Of a stretch of DNA of 17,708 nucleotides, positions 1 to 6,918 are shown piece after piece. This DNA comes from CAYFSC01 sp964345695 (GTDB taxonomy: Bacteria; Bacteroidota; Rhodothermia; Rhodothermales; Salinibacteraceae). Both the position numbers and the translations under genes were made by a program. The notes below the pieces were generated by a model. The model had not been told where the DNA came from and searched no databases. It saw only the letters and a program-made list of their open reading frames with translations. The stretch lies in the NCBI GenBank assembly GCA_964345695.1, contig CAYFSC010000047.1, forward strand, positions 1 through 17,708, in the 5' to 3' direction. The first letter of the stretch is position 1, and each line of letters opens with the position of its first letter.

Positions 1-591
1 GGCACGGTGGACGGCATCACGGTCGCGGGCGACCGGGTCTACGCGGCGCTCGGTGCCTTCGGAAGCTCAACCCGCGTCGCGGCCATCGACGCCGCGGAGA
101 GCACGCAGGCCGAGGCGATCAACGTCGGCTGTGCCGCGCGATTTCTTGCCGCCGATCGCCAGGACGAGGTCTTTGTGCTCTGCACCGATGCGGCTGAAGC
201 CGTGGTGCTAAACGGCGCCACGGGCACCGAGCAGGCACGCATCGCACTCCCTGACACCGCCGAGACGCTCTTCGGCATCGGACAGCCTGCCTACTACGCG
301 GCTCCGACGCAGGAACTCTACGTGACGACCGACACGGGCATCATCCGCCTCGACACGGAGGCCAACCTGGTGACTGCGTTCCTCGATACGCAGACCGACG
401 TGGCGCCAACGGCGATTGCCTACGACGCCGGTCGCGAGGCGCTCTATCTGGGCCGCACACCCCCCCCGCCGGCCGGCTTCACCCAGCAGGGAGCCGTGAC
501 TGTGCACGACCGCGCGGGCACTCCCATCGACACATTCCAGGTGGGCGTTGCACCGGCATACATCGACCTTCAGCTGTCTGCGATGCCGTAA
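1..591 (+). CDS. C-terminal part of a beta-propeller-like repeat protein (5' end outside window)
   Basis: The reading frame is open from the first base and ends at TAA 589-591, giving 196 residues of a longer protein; the GTG at 7 is probably internal. The visible part has short repeated units in which a strand such as VYAALGAF, ELYVTTDTGIIRLD or ALYLGRT is followed by a loop. This is the pattern of YncE/SMP-30-like or DUF5074-like propeller blades. No catalytic motif is visible, and the protein is acidic like its neighbours. Such proteins in Bacteroidota are commonly exported or surface lipoproteins, but the signal peptide would lie outside the window, so location cannot be judged. The fold is inferred from repeat rhythm only, and the function is unknown. 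The next gene starts 54 bases downstream on the same strand. Confidence 0.75.
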   Translation, partial: GTVDGITVAGDRVYAALGAFGSSTRVAAIDAAESTQAEAINVGCAARFLAADRQDEVFVLCTDAAEAVVLNGATGTEQARIALPDTAETLFGIGQPAYYAAPTQELYVTTDTGIIRLDTEANLVTAFLDTQTDVAPTAIAYDAGREALYLGRTPPPPAGFTQQGAVTVHDRAGTPIDTFQVGVAPAYIDLQLSAMP

Positions 592-645
592 ACGAACGCG
601 ATCCTCCCAGTCAGCTCCCCTTCTCCGTTCGAAGTCCGCTGTACC

Positions 646-891
646 ATGCGTATTGATCGCTGCTACTGCTACCAGAAGACGTTCGAGGAGCTCCAGGCCG
701 TGGCCGAGGCGACCGGGGCGGACACCGTGGAGGCGCTCCAAGAGCACGCGGTTTTTGGGCACAACTGCCAGCTGTGCCATCGGTACGTTCGCCGCATGCT
801 GCGAACGGGTGAGACGGTCTTTCACGACGTGATCGACGCAGCCGATGCTCCGTCGGCAGAGGGGGAGCCGGACCGACCGTCTGACGCGTAA
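646..891 (+). CDS. Small BFD-like [2Fe-2S]-binding protein
   Basis: This 81-residue protein has the cysteine spacing of the bacterioferritin-associated ferredoxin (BFD) fold: C6-x-C8 at the N-terminus and C41-x2-C44 (CQLC) about 33 residues later, followed by an amphipathic helix (RYVRRMLRTGE). Four cysteines in C-x-C...C-x2-C order are expected to bind one [2Fe-2S] cluster. In Bfd itself the domain draws electrons to release iron from bacterioferritin; related domains occur in NirB and NasB. Here the domain stands alone, with an acidic, Pro-rich tail from about residue 65. No bacterioferritin gene is visible nearby, so its partner is unknown. It could act in iron storage or as a generic electron or cluster carrier. 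ATG 646 is preferred because it directly precedes the first cysteine pair. No Shine-Dalgarno sequence is visible. Confidence 0.8.
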   Translation: MRIDRCYCYQKTFEELQAVAEATGADTVEALQEHAVFGHNCQLCHRYVRRMLRTGETVFHDVIDAADAPSAEGEPDRPSDA

Positions 892-962
892 CGGGGGAAC
901 CCAATCTGCGACGGTGGATTTGGTGCGCATCGTTCGTCTCCGACCACCAATTGCTCGTGCCG

Positions 963-1709
963 ATGGCTTCTTTCCTCTACATCTTCCCGCATCCGGATGA
1001 CGAGTCGTTCGGTCCGGCTCCTCTCATCGCCCGGCAGCAGCGCCAGGGCCACGACGTCCACCTCCTCACGCTGACGCGCGGCGAGGCAACGTCGCAGCGC
1101 GAACGGTTGGGGCTGACGAAAGAGGAGATGGCCGAGACGCGGTACCAGGAGATGATGGACGTGGCCGACGTGCTGCGTCTCGCGTCGATCCGCGTGCTTC
1201 AGTACCCCGACGGCGCACTGGCCGAGAAGAACCCTCTGATGCTTGAAGACACAGTGGGCGAGCACCTCCATCGCACCCAGGCCGACGTGGTCGTCACGTA
1301 TCCGGTGCATGGCGTGAGTGGCCACCCGGATCACCTGGTCACCCACGCCGTCGTCAAGCGGGTCGTGTGCGCCTTTCGCCGGGAAGGCATCGACTACCCG
1401 CAGCGCCTGGCATTCTTCACGTTGGCCGCACCACCGCCCGACGCCGAGCGTCCGGACCACCTGCGTCACTCGCCGAGCGCGCTCATCGACTGCACCGTCG
1501 ACCTAGAGGCGTCGGACATGGAAACGGCGGAGCGGGCGCTGGACTGCTACGAGACCTACCAGCCCGTCATCGAAGAGCATCAGCCGCTCCAGTCGCTCCA
1601 CGGGCAGGTGCATCTGGAGTTCTTCGGCGAGGACCTCGACCCGGTCGCCACGACCCTGGATGCGGGCCTCGCAGGGAACGGAGTGGGCACAGGCTTAACA
1701 ATTCCGTAA
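963..1709 (+). CDS. PIG-L (LmbE-like) family N-deacetylase
   Basis: The 248-residue protein starts with the family's zinc motif HPDDE (residues 10-14, after a short hydrophobic beta-strand) and has the second metal motif HPDH at 121-124, within HGVSGHPDH. Both are diagnostic for PIG-L/LmbE metal-dependent deacetylases, which remove acetyl groups from N-acetylglucosamine-type substrates. Family members act in mycothiol, bacillithiol, GPI-anchor and antibiotic glycoside synthesis. Length fits the family. The substrate cannot be read from the sequence; a bacillithiol-type role is possible but unsupported by neighbours. ATG 963 (MASFLYIF) is chosen over the in-frame TTG at 951 because it gives the usual short lead-in to the first metal motif. 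It lies 71 bases after the ferredoxin-like gene and may share its transcript. Confidence 0.9.
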   Translation: MASFLYIFPHPDDESFGPAPLIARQQRQGHDVHLLTLTRGEATSQRERLGLTKEEMAETRYQEMMDVADVLRLASIRVLQYPDGALAEKNPLMLEDTVGEHLHRTQADVVVTYPVHGVSGHPDHLVTHAVVKRVVCAFRREGIDYPQRLAFFTLAAPPPDAERPDHLRHSPSALIDCTVDLEASDMETAERALDCYETYQPVIEEHQPLQSLHGQVHLEFFGEDLDPVATTLDAGLAGNGVGTGLTIP

Positions 1710-1746
1710 AATTATGGATGGTGCCGCCGATTCGCCCTCCTCCCGC

Positions 1747-1774
1747 TTGACCGCATGGTGCCAGTTTGTATTGT
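1747..1774 (+). promoter_or_regulatory. Candidate sigma70-like promoter for the response regulator gene
   Basis: TTGACC at 1747-1752 (5 of 6 to TTGACA) is separated by 16 bases from TATTGT at 1769-1774 (4 of 6 to TATAAT). Transcription would start near 1781, about 32 bases before ATG 1813. It lies in the 103-base gap after the deacetylase gene, which suggests that the two-component pair has its own transcript. This is visual matching only; the host's main promoter consensus is not known from this window. Confidence 0.4.
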
Positions 1775-1812
1775 AGAGAGGCTGCCTTTCTGCAACCCTT
1801 CCCGAACGCGTC

Positions 1813-2517
1813 ATGAACGGGTCCGTCCCCGATTCGCCCTCCGTCCTCATCGTTGACGACGAGATCGACGTCCTGGAGCTGCTGTCCTACACGTTTCGCG
1901 AAGAGGGATACACGGTCTTGTGCGCTGAAGATGGCGACGAGGCCCTGGAAGCGGCGCAGGAGAAGCAGCCGGATGTGATCATTTTGGATGTGATGATGCC
2001 GACCGTTGGCGGCTTTGAAGTGTGCCAGCGCATTCGGCAGGATGCGCACCTGCGCACCACGCCCGTGCTGATGCTCACGGCGCGCACCGAGGACGAGCAC
2101 CGCATCGAGGGGCTGAACGTCGGAGCCGATGCATACCTCGAGAAGCCTGTCTCCATCCCCGTTCTCATCGGCCAGACCGAGGCCCTGCTCCGAACGGTGC
2201 AGCGGCACGAGGATCCCCCCAACCGGCTGCAGGTGCACGACCTGATGATCGACCGGGATCGCTACCAGGTCATCAGGTGCAACGGCGAGGATGATGCGGA
2301 GATTTCGTTTCCTCGCCAGGAGTTTCAGCTGCTGTATTTCCTCGCCTCCCACCCCGGCAGGGTTTTTTCACGCGACGAGATTCTCGACGCTGTTTGGGGC
2401 CCCGACGTGCACATCGGAACGCGCACGGTCGACGTCCACATCCGCAAAATCCGCCAGCGCATCGGGGCCGAGTACGTCGAGACCATTCAGGGCGTGGGGT
2501 ATCGGTTTCAACAGTAG
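1813..2517 (+). CDS. OmpR/PhoB-family response regulator
   Basis: The 234-residue protein has a receiver domain (about 10-125) and an OmpR/PhoB winged-helix DNA-binding domain (about 138-234). Receiver hallmarks are the acidic pair D15-D16 in VLIVDDE, phosphoacceptor D59 in ILDVMMP, T89 in LMLTA and K111 in LEKP. The output domain ends with the recognition-helix and wing pattern TRTVDVHIRKIRQRIG...IQGVGYRF typical of PhoB, PhoP and ResD. It should bind direct repeats in promoters once phosphorylated, most likely by the kinase encoded 116 bases downstream. The signal and regulon are not evident; no phosphate-uptake (pst/phoU) genes are adjacent, so calling it PhoB would go beyond the evidence. 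Confidence 0.95.
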   Translation: MNGSVPDSPSVLIVDDEIDVLELLSYTFREEGYTVLCAEDGDEALEAAQEKQPDVIILDVMMPTVGGFEVCQRIRQDAHLRTTPVLMLTARTEDEHRIEGLNVGADAYLEKPVSIPVLIGQTEALLRTVQRHEDPPNRLQVHDLMIDRDRYQVIRCNGEDDAEISFPRQEFQLLYFLASHPGRVFSRDEILDAVWGPDVHIGTRTVDVHIRKIRQRIGAEYVETIQGVGYRFQQ

Positions 2518-2543
2518 ATCTGCCGAGCGATTGTAGTATGGTA

Positions 2544-2572
2544 ATCCCGAGTTGGGATCGACCGGGTCGGGA
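2544..2572. repeat. Short overlapping inverted repeats between regulator and kinase genes
   Basis: ATCCC at 2544-2548 pairs with GGGAT at 2554-2558 around a 5-base loop. Alternatively TCCCGA at 2545-2550 pairs with TCGGGA at 2567-2572. The two stems exclude each other. They lie 27 bases after the regulator stop codon and could lower read-through to the kinase or serve as an operator. No T-run follows, so this is not a classical terminator. Confidence 0.3.
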
Positions 2573-2633
2573 GATGCGTGGAATATGCGTAACGCTTTTC
2601 TCGCAAATGGCGTGAGCCGTCGCGCACAGCACC

Positions 2634-3695
2634 ATGATCGATGCCTGGACAAGGGGCTGGCCCTCATGGTTGAGCCGCTTGGGCGTGCGTATCGCCGGGC
2701 CGGTCACGCTCGGCACGCTCGTCGCCGCTGTCGTGGTCCCTGCCCTACCGATCGGCCTGGCCGTTGCCGGCGCCCTTTTTGTCGGTGCGCTCGCGTATGC
2801 GGTCACGCACTATCGCGTCCACGATCGTCTCTGTCGGACACAGACGACGCTGCGTCGCATCCGCCAGCACGAGTTTGACGACCTGGACGCGGCCACGGCC
2901 CCTACCGGCGACGAGCTCAATGCCCTTATCTGGGAGGTGTACCGGACCGGCCGCAAGCTGGAGAAGGAAATCCGCGAGCTCAAGCAGATGGAGAACTACC
3001 GCCGGGAGTTTATCGGGAACGTCTCGCACGAGCTTAAGACGCCCATTTTCAGCGTCCAGGGCTTTACGGAAACACTCCTGAATGGCGCCCTCGAAGACGA
3101 GTCAGTCAACCGCACCTTTCTCGAGAAAATCCTTACCAACGTCAACCGCCTCGAGAACCTGGCGCGCGATCTGTCCGACATCGCGCGCATCGAGACCGGC
3201 GAACTGGAGATGTCCGCCGCCGCCTTCGACCTGTACGAGGTGGCAAAAGAAGTCGTGGAATCGCTGGAAATCAAGGCCGAAAATCAAGGCATTGCCCTCG
3301 ACCAGCGCGTGCCCGAGACGCTGCCGGAGGTATACGGCGACCGCGAGCGCATCCGCCAGGTGCTCGTGAACCTGGTCGACAACGCCATCAAGTACAACGA
3401 ATCTGGCGGACACGTCGACATCGTCGCTCGCGAATTGCCCGAGGGAGAGGTCAAGATCTCGGTGGTGGACGACGGCATCGGCGTGGAGCCCGACAAGATT
3501 GAGCGGCTGACCGAGCGCTTCTACCGGGTCGACAAGAGCCGCTCACGGAACCAGGGGGGCACGGGCCTCGGTCTCGCCATCGTGAAGCACATTCTGGGCG
3601 CCCACGACCGCAAGCTGCAGATCGAAAGCACTCCTGGCAGCGGATCGACCTTCGGGTTTACGTTGCCGGCCATTTCCTCTTCGGTCCCTGCCTAA
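2634..3695 (+). CDS. Membrane-bound sensor histidine kinase, PhoR/ResE type
   Basis: This 353-residue kinase is the likely partner of the upstream response regulator. Two hydrophobic segments (about 20-36 and 39-57) are joined by only a few residues, so there is almost no extracytoplasmic domain. A charged, helical linker follows (about 60-120). Catalytic motifs are in order: H-box NVSHELKTPI with phosphoacceptor H132, N-box around N250 (LVDNAIKYN), G1 box DDGIG (279-283), the F region ERFYRVDKSRSR, and G2 box GGTGLGLAIVKH (308-319). No PAS domain is visible and length is short for PhoR, so it may sense the membrane itself or an accessory protein. ATG 2634 precedes the membrane segments directly. 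The pair is separated by 116 bases but runs in the same direction. Confidence 0.93.
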   Translation: MIDAWTRGWPSWLSRLGVRIAGPVTLGTLVAAVVVPALPIGLAVAGALFVGALAYAVTHYRVHDRLCRTQTTLRRIRQHEFDDLDAATAPTGDELNALIWEVYRTGRKLEKEIRELKQMENYRREFIGNVSHELKTPIFSVQGFTETLLNGALEDESVNRTFLEKILTNVNRLENLARDLSDIARIETGELEMSAAAFDLYEVAKEVVESLEIKAENQGIALDQRVPETLPEVYGDRERIRQVLVNLVDNAIKYNESGGHVDIVARELPEGEVKISVVDDGIGVEPDKIERLTERFYRVDKSRSRNQGGTGLGLAIVKHILGAHDRKLQIESTPGSGSTFGFTLPAISSSVPA

Positions 3696-3750
3696 GTCGA
3701 CGCGCCAAGCGTTACGATGTGGACGACCCCGGAACGCCCCTGTGCGCCAT

Positions 3751-3773
3751 CGGTAGCGCCGACGTTGCTACCG
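3751..3773 (+). promoter_or_regulatory. Strong hairpin between kinase gene and queuosine-precursor transporter gene
   Basis: CGGTAGC (3751-3757) and GCTACCG (3767-3773) form a perfect 7-bp stem around a 9-base loop. It lies 55 bases after the kinase stop codon and 46 bases before ATG 3820. It may end the two-component transcript or control the transporter mRNA. There is no T-run for a classical terminator. There is also no A-rich tail as expected for a preQ1-I aptamer. Function is therefore open. Confidence 0.4.
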
Positions 3774-3819
3774 TGCGGTGTCGCTCCTGTCGTTCCCCCG
3801 GATTCATCGCTTCGCTCGT

Positions 3820-4566
3820 ATGCTTCGAGAGGCGTACGTCCTCAACCGTCCGCAAAAGCTGTACGTCATTTGCGCGGCCGTCTTCCTCACCGCGTTGGTC
3901 GTGGCCGAGGCCACGGCCAGCAAGTTTTTCACGGCCTTTCAGCTTCCGTTTACACTTACCATTTGGGGGCAGGAGTTCACACGGGTCACCATGACGGCGG
4001 GCGTCATCGCATTCCCCATCACGTTCATCGTGACCGACGTGATGAACGAGTACTACGGGAAGCGTGGCATCCGCTACGTGACGTTCGTGGGGATGGCCAT
4101 GATCGTCTTCGAGTTCCTGCTGCTTTGGATCTGCATCGAGGTGCCCGTCGACCCCTCCTCGCCAGTGTCGCAGGGCGCCTTCTCGGAAGTCTTCGGCAGT
4201 TCGCAGCGTGTAATTGTGGGCAGCCTCACGGCCTATTTGCTGGGCCAGCTGGCCGACATCACCCTCTTCCACTGGCTGCGCCGGCTCACGCAGGGAAAGT
4301 ACCTGTGGCTCCGGGCCACCGGTTCGACCTTCGGCTCCCAGTTTATCGACACGTTCATCGTGCTCAGCATCGCCTTCGTCGGGCAGCTCTCCATCCAGGA
4401 GATCCTGGCGATCACGCTGTTCAACTACAGCTACAAGTTCGTCATTGCCGTCGGCATCACGCCAATCATTTATCTCGCTCATTACGGGATGGACCGCTAT
4501 CTCGGGCACGACAAGGCCGAAGCCCTCCGAGAGCAAGCCGAGCAAGGAGCCGCCGTGGAGGCCTGA
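3820..4566 (+). CDS. yhhQ: Queuosine precursor transporter, YhhQ/VUT family
   Basis: This is a polytopic membrane protein of 248 residues with about six hydrophobic segments. It matches the VUT/YhhQ (DUF165) family in its landmarks: ALVVAEATASKFF in the first membrane segment, AFPITFIVTDVMNEYYGK in the second, and the conserved LAD...W / GSQFIDTFIV section. YhhQ imports queuosine precursors (preQ0/preQ1) for modification of tRNA wobble base 34. This host may therefore salvage deazapurines; no queuosine synthesis gene is present in the window. ATG 3820 is preferred. An in-frame GTG at 3778 would add 14 residues but begins only 5 bases after a strong hairpin. The C-terminus is hydrophilic (EQAEQGAAVEA). 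Family assignment is secure; the exact substrate is inferred. Confidence 0.88.
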   Translation: MLREAYVLNRPQKLYVICAAVFLTALVVAEATASKFFTAFQLPFTLTIWGQEFTRVTMTAGVIAFPITFIVTDVMNEYYGKRGIRYVTFVGMAMIVFEFLLLWICIEVPVDPSSPVSQGAFSEVFGSSQRVIVGSLTAYLLGQLADITLFHWLRRLTQGKYLWLRATGSTFGSQFIDTFIVLSIAFVGQLSIQEILAITLFNYSYKFVIAVGITPIIYLAHYGMDRYLGHDKAEALREQAEQGAAVEA

Positions 4567-4607
4567 GAACCTGGTCTGCTGAAAATCCCCCGTTAGAGGG
4601 ACACCGC

Positions 4608-4647
4608 CTCGGACGGGTCGGGAACCATCCGAGAACGCTCGGACGGG
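4608..4647 (+). repeat. 10-bp direct repeat with embedded hairpin in the tkt upstream region
   Basis: CTCGGACGGG occurs at 4608-4617 and again at 4638-4647, with starts 30 bases apart. The second copy also pairs with its left flank: TCCGAG (4628-4633), AACG loop, CTCGGA (4638-4643). A 30-base spacing is close to three helical turns, which would suit a dimeric regulator. The hairpin could equally mark the end of the transporter transcript. The rest of the 224-base gap (4567-4790) shows no further gene or clear promoter. Confidence 0.35.
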
Positions 4648-4790
4648 AGGCCAGGCGCAATGTGGTCATTTCTTAAAGGTCTGGGGTCGTCCTGTAACGC
4701 AGACTCCGGCCCATGGACGGAACGGGCGCAGTTGTCATCCCCTGCTGGGATGCCTCGCTCGCTTCTTCCTCCCGCAATCTTTCTCCGCCG

Positions 4791-6812
4791 ATGCCCACGA
4801 CGGATATCTCGCTCGACGACGCCTGCGTCAACACCCTCCGTTTCCTTGCCGTCGATGCCGTGGACGAGGCCGAAAGCGGCCACCCCGGGATGCCTCTCGG
4901 CGCCGCGCCCATGGCCTACGCGTTGTGGGACCGCATTTTGCGTCACAATCCGAACAATCCCGAGTGGCCGGATCGCGACCGGTTCGTGCTCTCGGCCGGA
5001 CACGGATCGGCCCTGCTGTATGCCCTGCTTCACCTGTACGGCTACGACCTGTCGCTCGACGAGGTCAAGCGCTTTCGCCAGTTGCACAGCAGAACGCCCG
5101 GTCATCCCGAGTACCGGGAAACCCCCGGCGTCGAGACGACCACCGGGCCGCTCGGGCAGGGGTTTGCAAACGGTGTCGGCATGGCATTGGCCGAGCGCTA
5201 CCTGTCGGAGACGTTCAACACCGACGCTCACGACCTGGTCGACCACTACACCTACGGTATCGTCTCGGACGGCGACCTGATGGAAGGCCTCTCGGCGGAA
5301 GCGGGCGCCCTGGCGGGCCATCTCGGCCTTGGCAAGTTGATTTACCTGTACGATCAGAACTGCATTTCGATCGAGGGCGAAACCGATCTCGCATTCACGG
5401 AGCGCGTGGCGTCTCGATTCGACGCTCAAGGCTGGCACGTGCAGCACGTGGAGGACGGCAACGACCTCGATGACATTGAGGTCGCGATCCACGCGGCGCA
5501 AGACGCCACCGATCGGCCCTCCCTCATCTGCGTCCGCACCCACATCGGATACGGGAGCCCGAAGCAGGACACGGCCAGCGTACACGGCGCGCCCCTGGGT
5601 GCCGACGACACGAAAGCCACGAAGGCCGCGCTCGGGTGGCCAACCGACGAGCGGTTCCACGTCCCGGACGCGGTCCGCGAGCACTGCCGCCAGGCGGTGC
5701 AGCGCGGCGCCCGGTGGGAGTCGGAGTGGACGGCCACGCTGGAGGCCTACCGCGATACCCACCCTGAGGCGTGCCGCCTTTTCCTCGGAGCCATGGACGG
5801 AGAGGTTCCGGAGTACGATCCCGGCGATCTGCCCGAGTTCGATCCGGACGACGGCCCAATCGCCACACGGCGCGCCTCGGGCACGGTCCTGCAGTCGCTG
5901 GCAACGAACATCTGCACGCTCGTCGGCGGCTCGGCCGACCTGGCGCCCTCCAACAAGACGCACCTGGAGGGCTACGACGACTTCACCGCGGGCACGACGG
6001 GACGCAATCTCCACTTCGGCGTGCGAGAGCACGGCATGGGGTCGATCGTCAATGGCATCGCCGTGCACGGCGGACTCCTGCCGTACGACGCCACGTTCCT
6101 CACCTTCTCGGACTACATGCGGCCGGCGCTCCGTCTCGCAGCCCTCATGGACATCCACCGGATCACGGTCTTTACGCACGACTCGATTGCCCTCGGCGAG
6201 GACGGGCCCACCCATCAGCCCGTGGAGCACGTAATGGCACTGCGTTCCATTCCCGGCTACACGGTACTGCGCCCGGCCGACGCCAACGAAACCGCCGCAG
6301 CCTGGGACTATGCCGTGACGCACGACGGACCCGTTGCGCTCGTGTTGACACGCCAAGATCTCCCCATCCTTGATCCCGACCGCGTGCCCGATGACGCGGT
6401 CGACACCGGCGCCTACATCCTCCGCGACACCGACACTCCGCCCGACGTGGTGCTCGTCGCCACCGGGTCGGAAGTTGCCCTCGCGATCGACGCCGCGGAC
6501 GCCCTCGACGACGAGGGGCTCCACACGCGCGTCGTCTCGATGCCATCGATGGAAAACTTCGAGTCCCAGAACGACGAGTACCGGGAGTCCGTGCTGCCAT
6601 CTGCCGTCCCAACCGTCGCCATCGAAGCCGGCATCACCCGGGGGTGGCATCACCTCGTCGGCGACGACGGGGCCGTGATCGGCCTCGACCGGTTCGGCCT
6701 CTCGGGTCCTGGCGACGAGGTGTACGCCGAACTCGGATTCACCGTCGACCGCGTGGTCGACACCGCGCGGAACGTCGTGCACGGCGCCCCGGAATCTCCT
6801 TCGGTCAGATAA
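4791..6812 (+). CDS. tkt: Transketolase
   Basis: Transketolase moves a two-carbon unit from a ketose phosphate to an aldose phosphate in the non-oxidative pentose phosphate pathway, using thiamine diphosphate and Mg2+. At 673 residues it has the normal length and all key elements. These are SGHPGMPLGAAP with H31, AGHGSALLY with H71, H105, GPLGQGFANGVG (119-130), the ThDP/metal motif D160-G-D162...N190, H266, catalytic E413 in GVREHGMGSI, H463, and DGPTHQPVEH with H475. ATG 4791 (MPTTDISLDDACVNTLR) is chosen over an in-frame ATG at 4713, since the extra 26 residues match nothing in the family and 4791 restores the usual N-terminus. It opens the pentose phosphate block and is followed 106 bases later by tal-pgi. 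The surface is rich in Asp and Glu, as in other halophile proteins. Confidence 0.97.
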   Translation: MPTTDISLDDACVNTLRFLAVDAVDEAESGHPGMPLGAAPMAYALWDRILRHNPNNPEWPDRDRFVLSAGHGSALLYALLHLYGYDLSLDEVKRFRQLHSRTPGHPEYRETPGVETTTGPLGQGFANGVGMALAERYLSETFNTDAHDLVDHYTYGIVSDGDLMEGLSAEAGALAGHLGLGKLIYLYDQNCISIEGETDLAFTERVASRFDAQGWHVQHVEDGNDLDDIEVAIHAAQDATDRPSLICVRTHIGYGSPKQDTASVHGAPLGADDTKATKAALGWPTDERFHVPDAVREHCRQAVQRGARWESEWTATLEAYRDTHPEACRLFLGAMDGEVPEYDPGDLPEFDPDDGPIATRRASGTVLQSLATNICTLVGGSADLAPSNKTHLEGYDDFTAGTTGRNLHFGVREHGMGSIVNGIAVHGGLLPYDATFLTFSDYMRPALRLAALMDIHRITVFTHDSIALGEDGPTHQPVEHVMALRSIPGYTVLRPADANETAAAWDYAVTHDGPVALVLTRQDLPILDPDRVPDDAVDTGAYILRDTDTPPDVVLVATGSEVALAIDAADALDDEGLHTRVVSMPSMENFESQNDEYRESVLPSAVPTVAIEAGITRGWHHLVGDDGAVIGLDRFGLSGPGDEVYAELGFTVDRVVDTARNVVHGAPESPSVR

Positions 6813-6831
6813 CCGTGTGAACACGTGCAGC

Positions 6832-6905
6832 GTGGTGCGCGATGCGTGATGCACCGCTCTCAACGCCGACCCCGACCCGAAACCAGAAACACGAAACCAG
6901 AAACC
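6832..6905. repeat. Degenerate heptamer-period tandem repeats between tkt and tal-pgi
   Basis: Two different 7-base periodic tracts share this 106-base gap. The first is GTGGTGC GCGATGC GTGATGC at 6832-6852. The second is CGAAACC AGAAACA CGAAACC AGAAACC at 6878-6905, which can also be read as a 14-bp unit repeated almost exactly. The second tract ends 13 bases before the tal-pgi start codon, so it forms most of the leader. Heptameric short tandem repeats of this style are known from cyanobacteria (STRR elements). Their role here is unknown. Confidence 0.75.
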
Positions 6906-6918
6906 CCACACCCGTCCC

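Noticed and set aside
951..962. TTG start for the PIG-L deacetylase
   Set aside because: It adds only MLVP before ATG 963, which already gives the normal family N-terminus just before the HPDDE motif.
3696..3819. preQ1 riboswitch before the queuosine-precursor transporter
   Set aside because: Only one hairpin is present; the A-rich tail and pseudoknot partner of preQ1-I are missing, and no preQ1-II or -III layout could be recognised by eye.
4713..4790. Upstream ATG start for transketolase
   Set aside because: The 26 extra residues match nothing in the family, while ATG 4791 gives the standard start and length.
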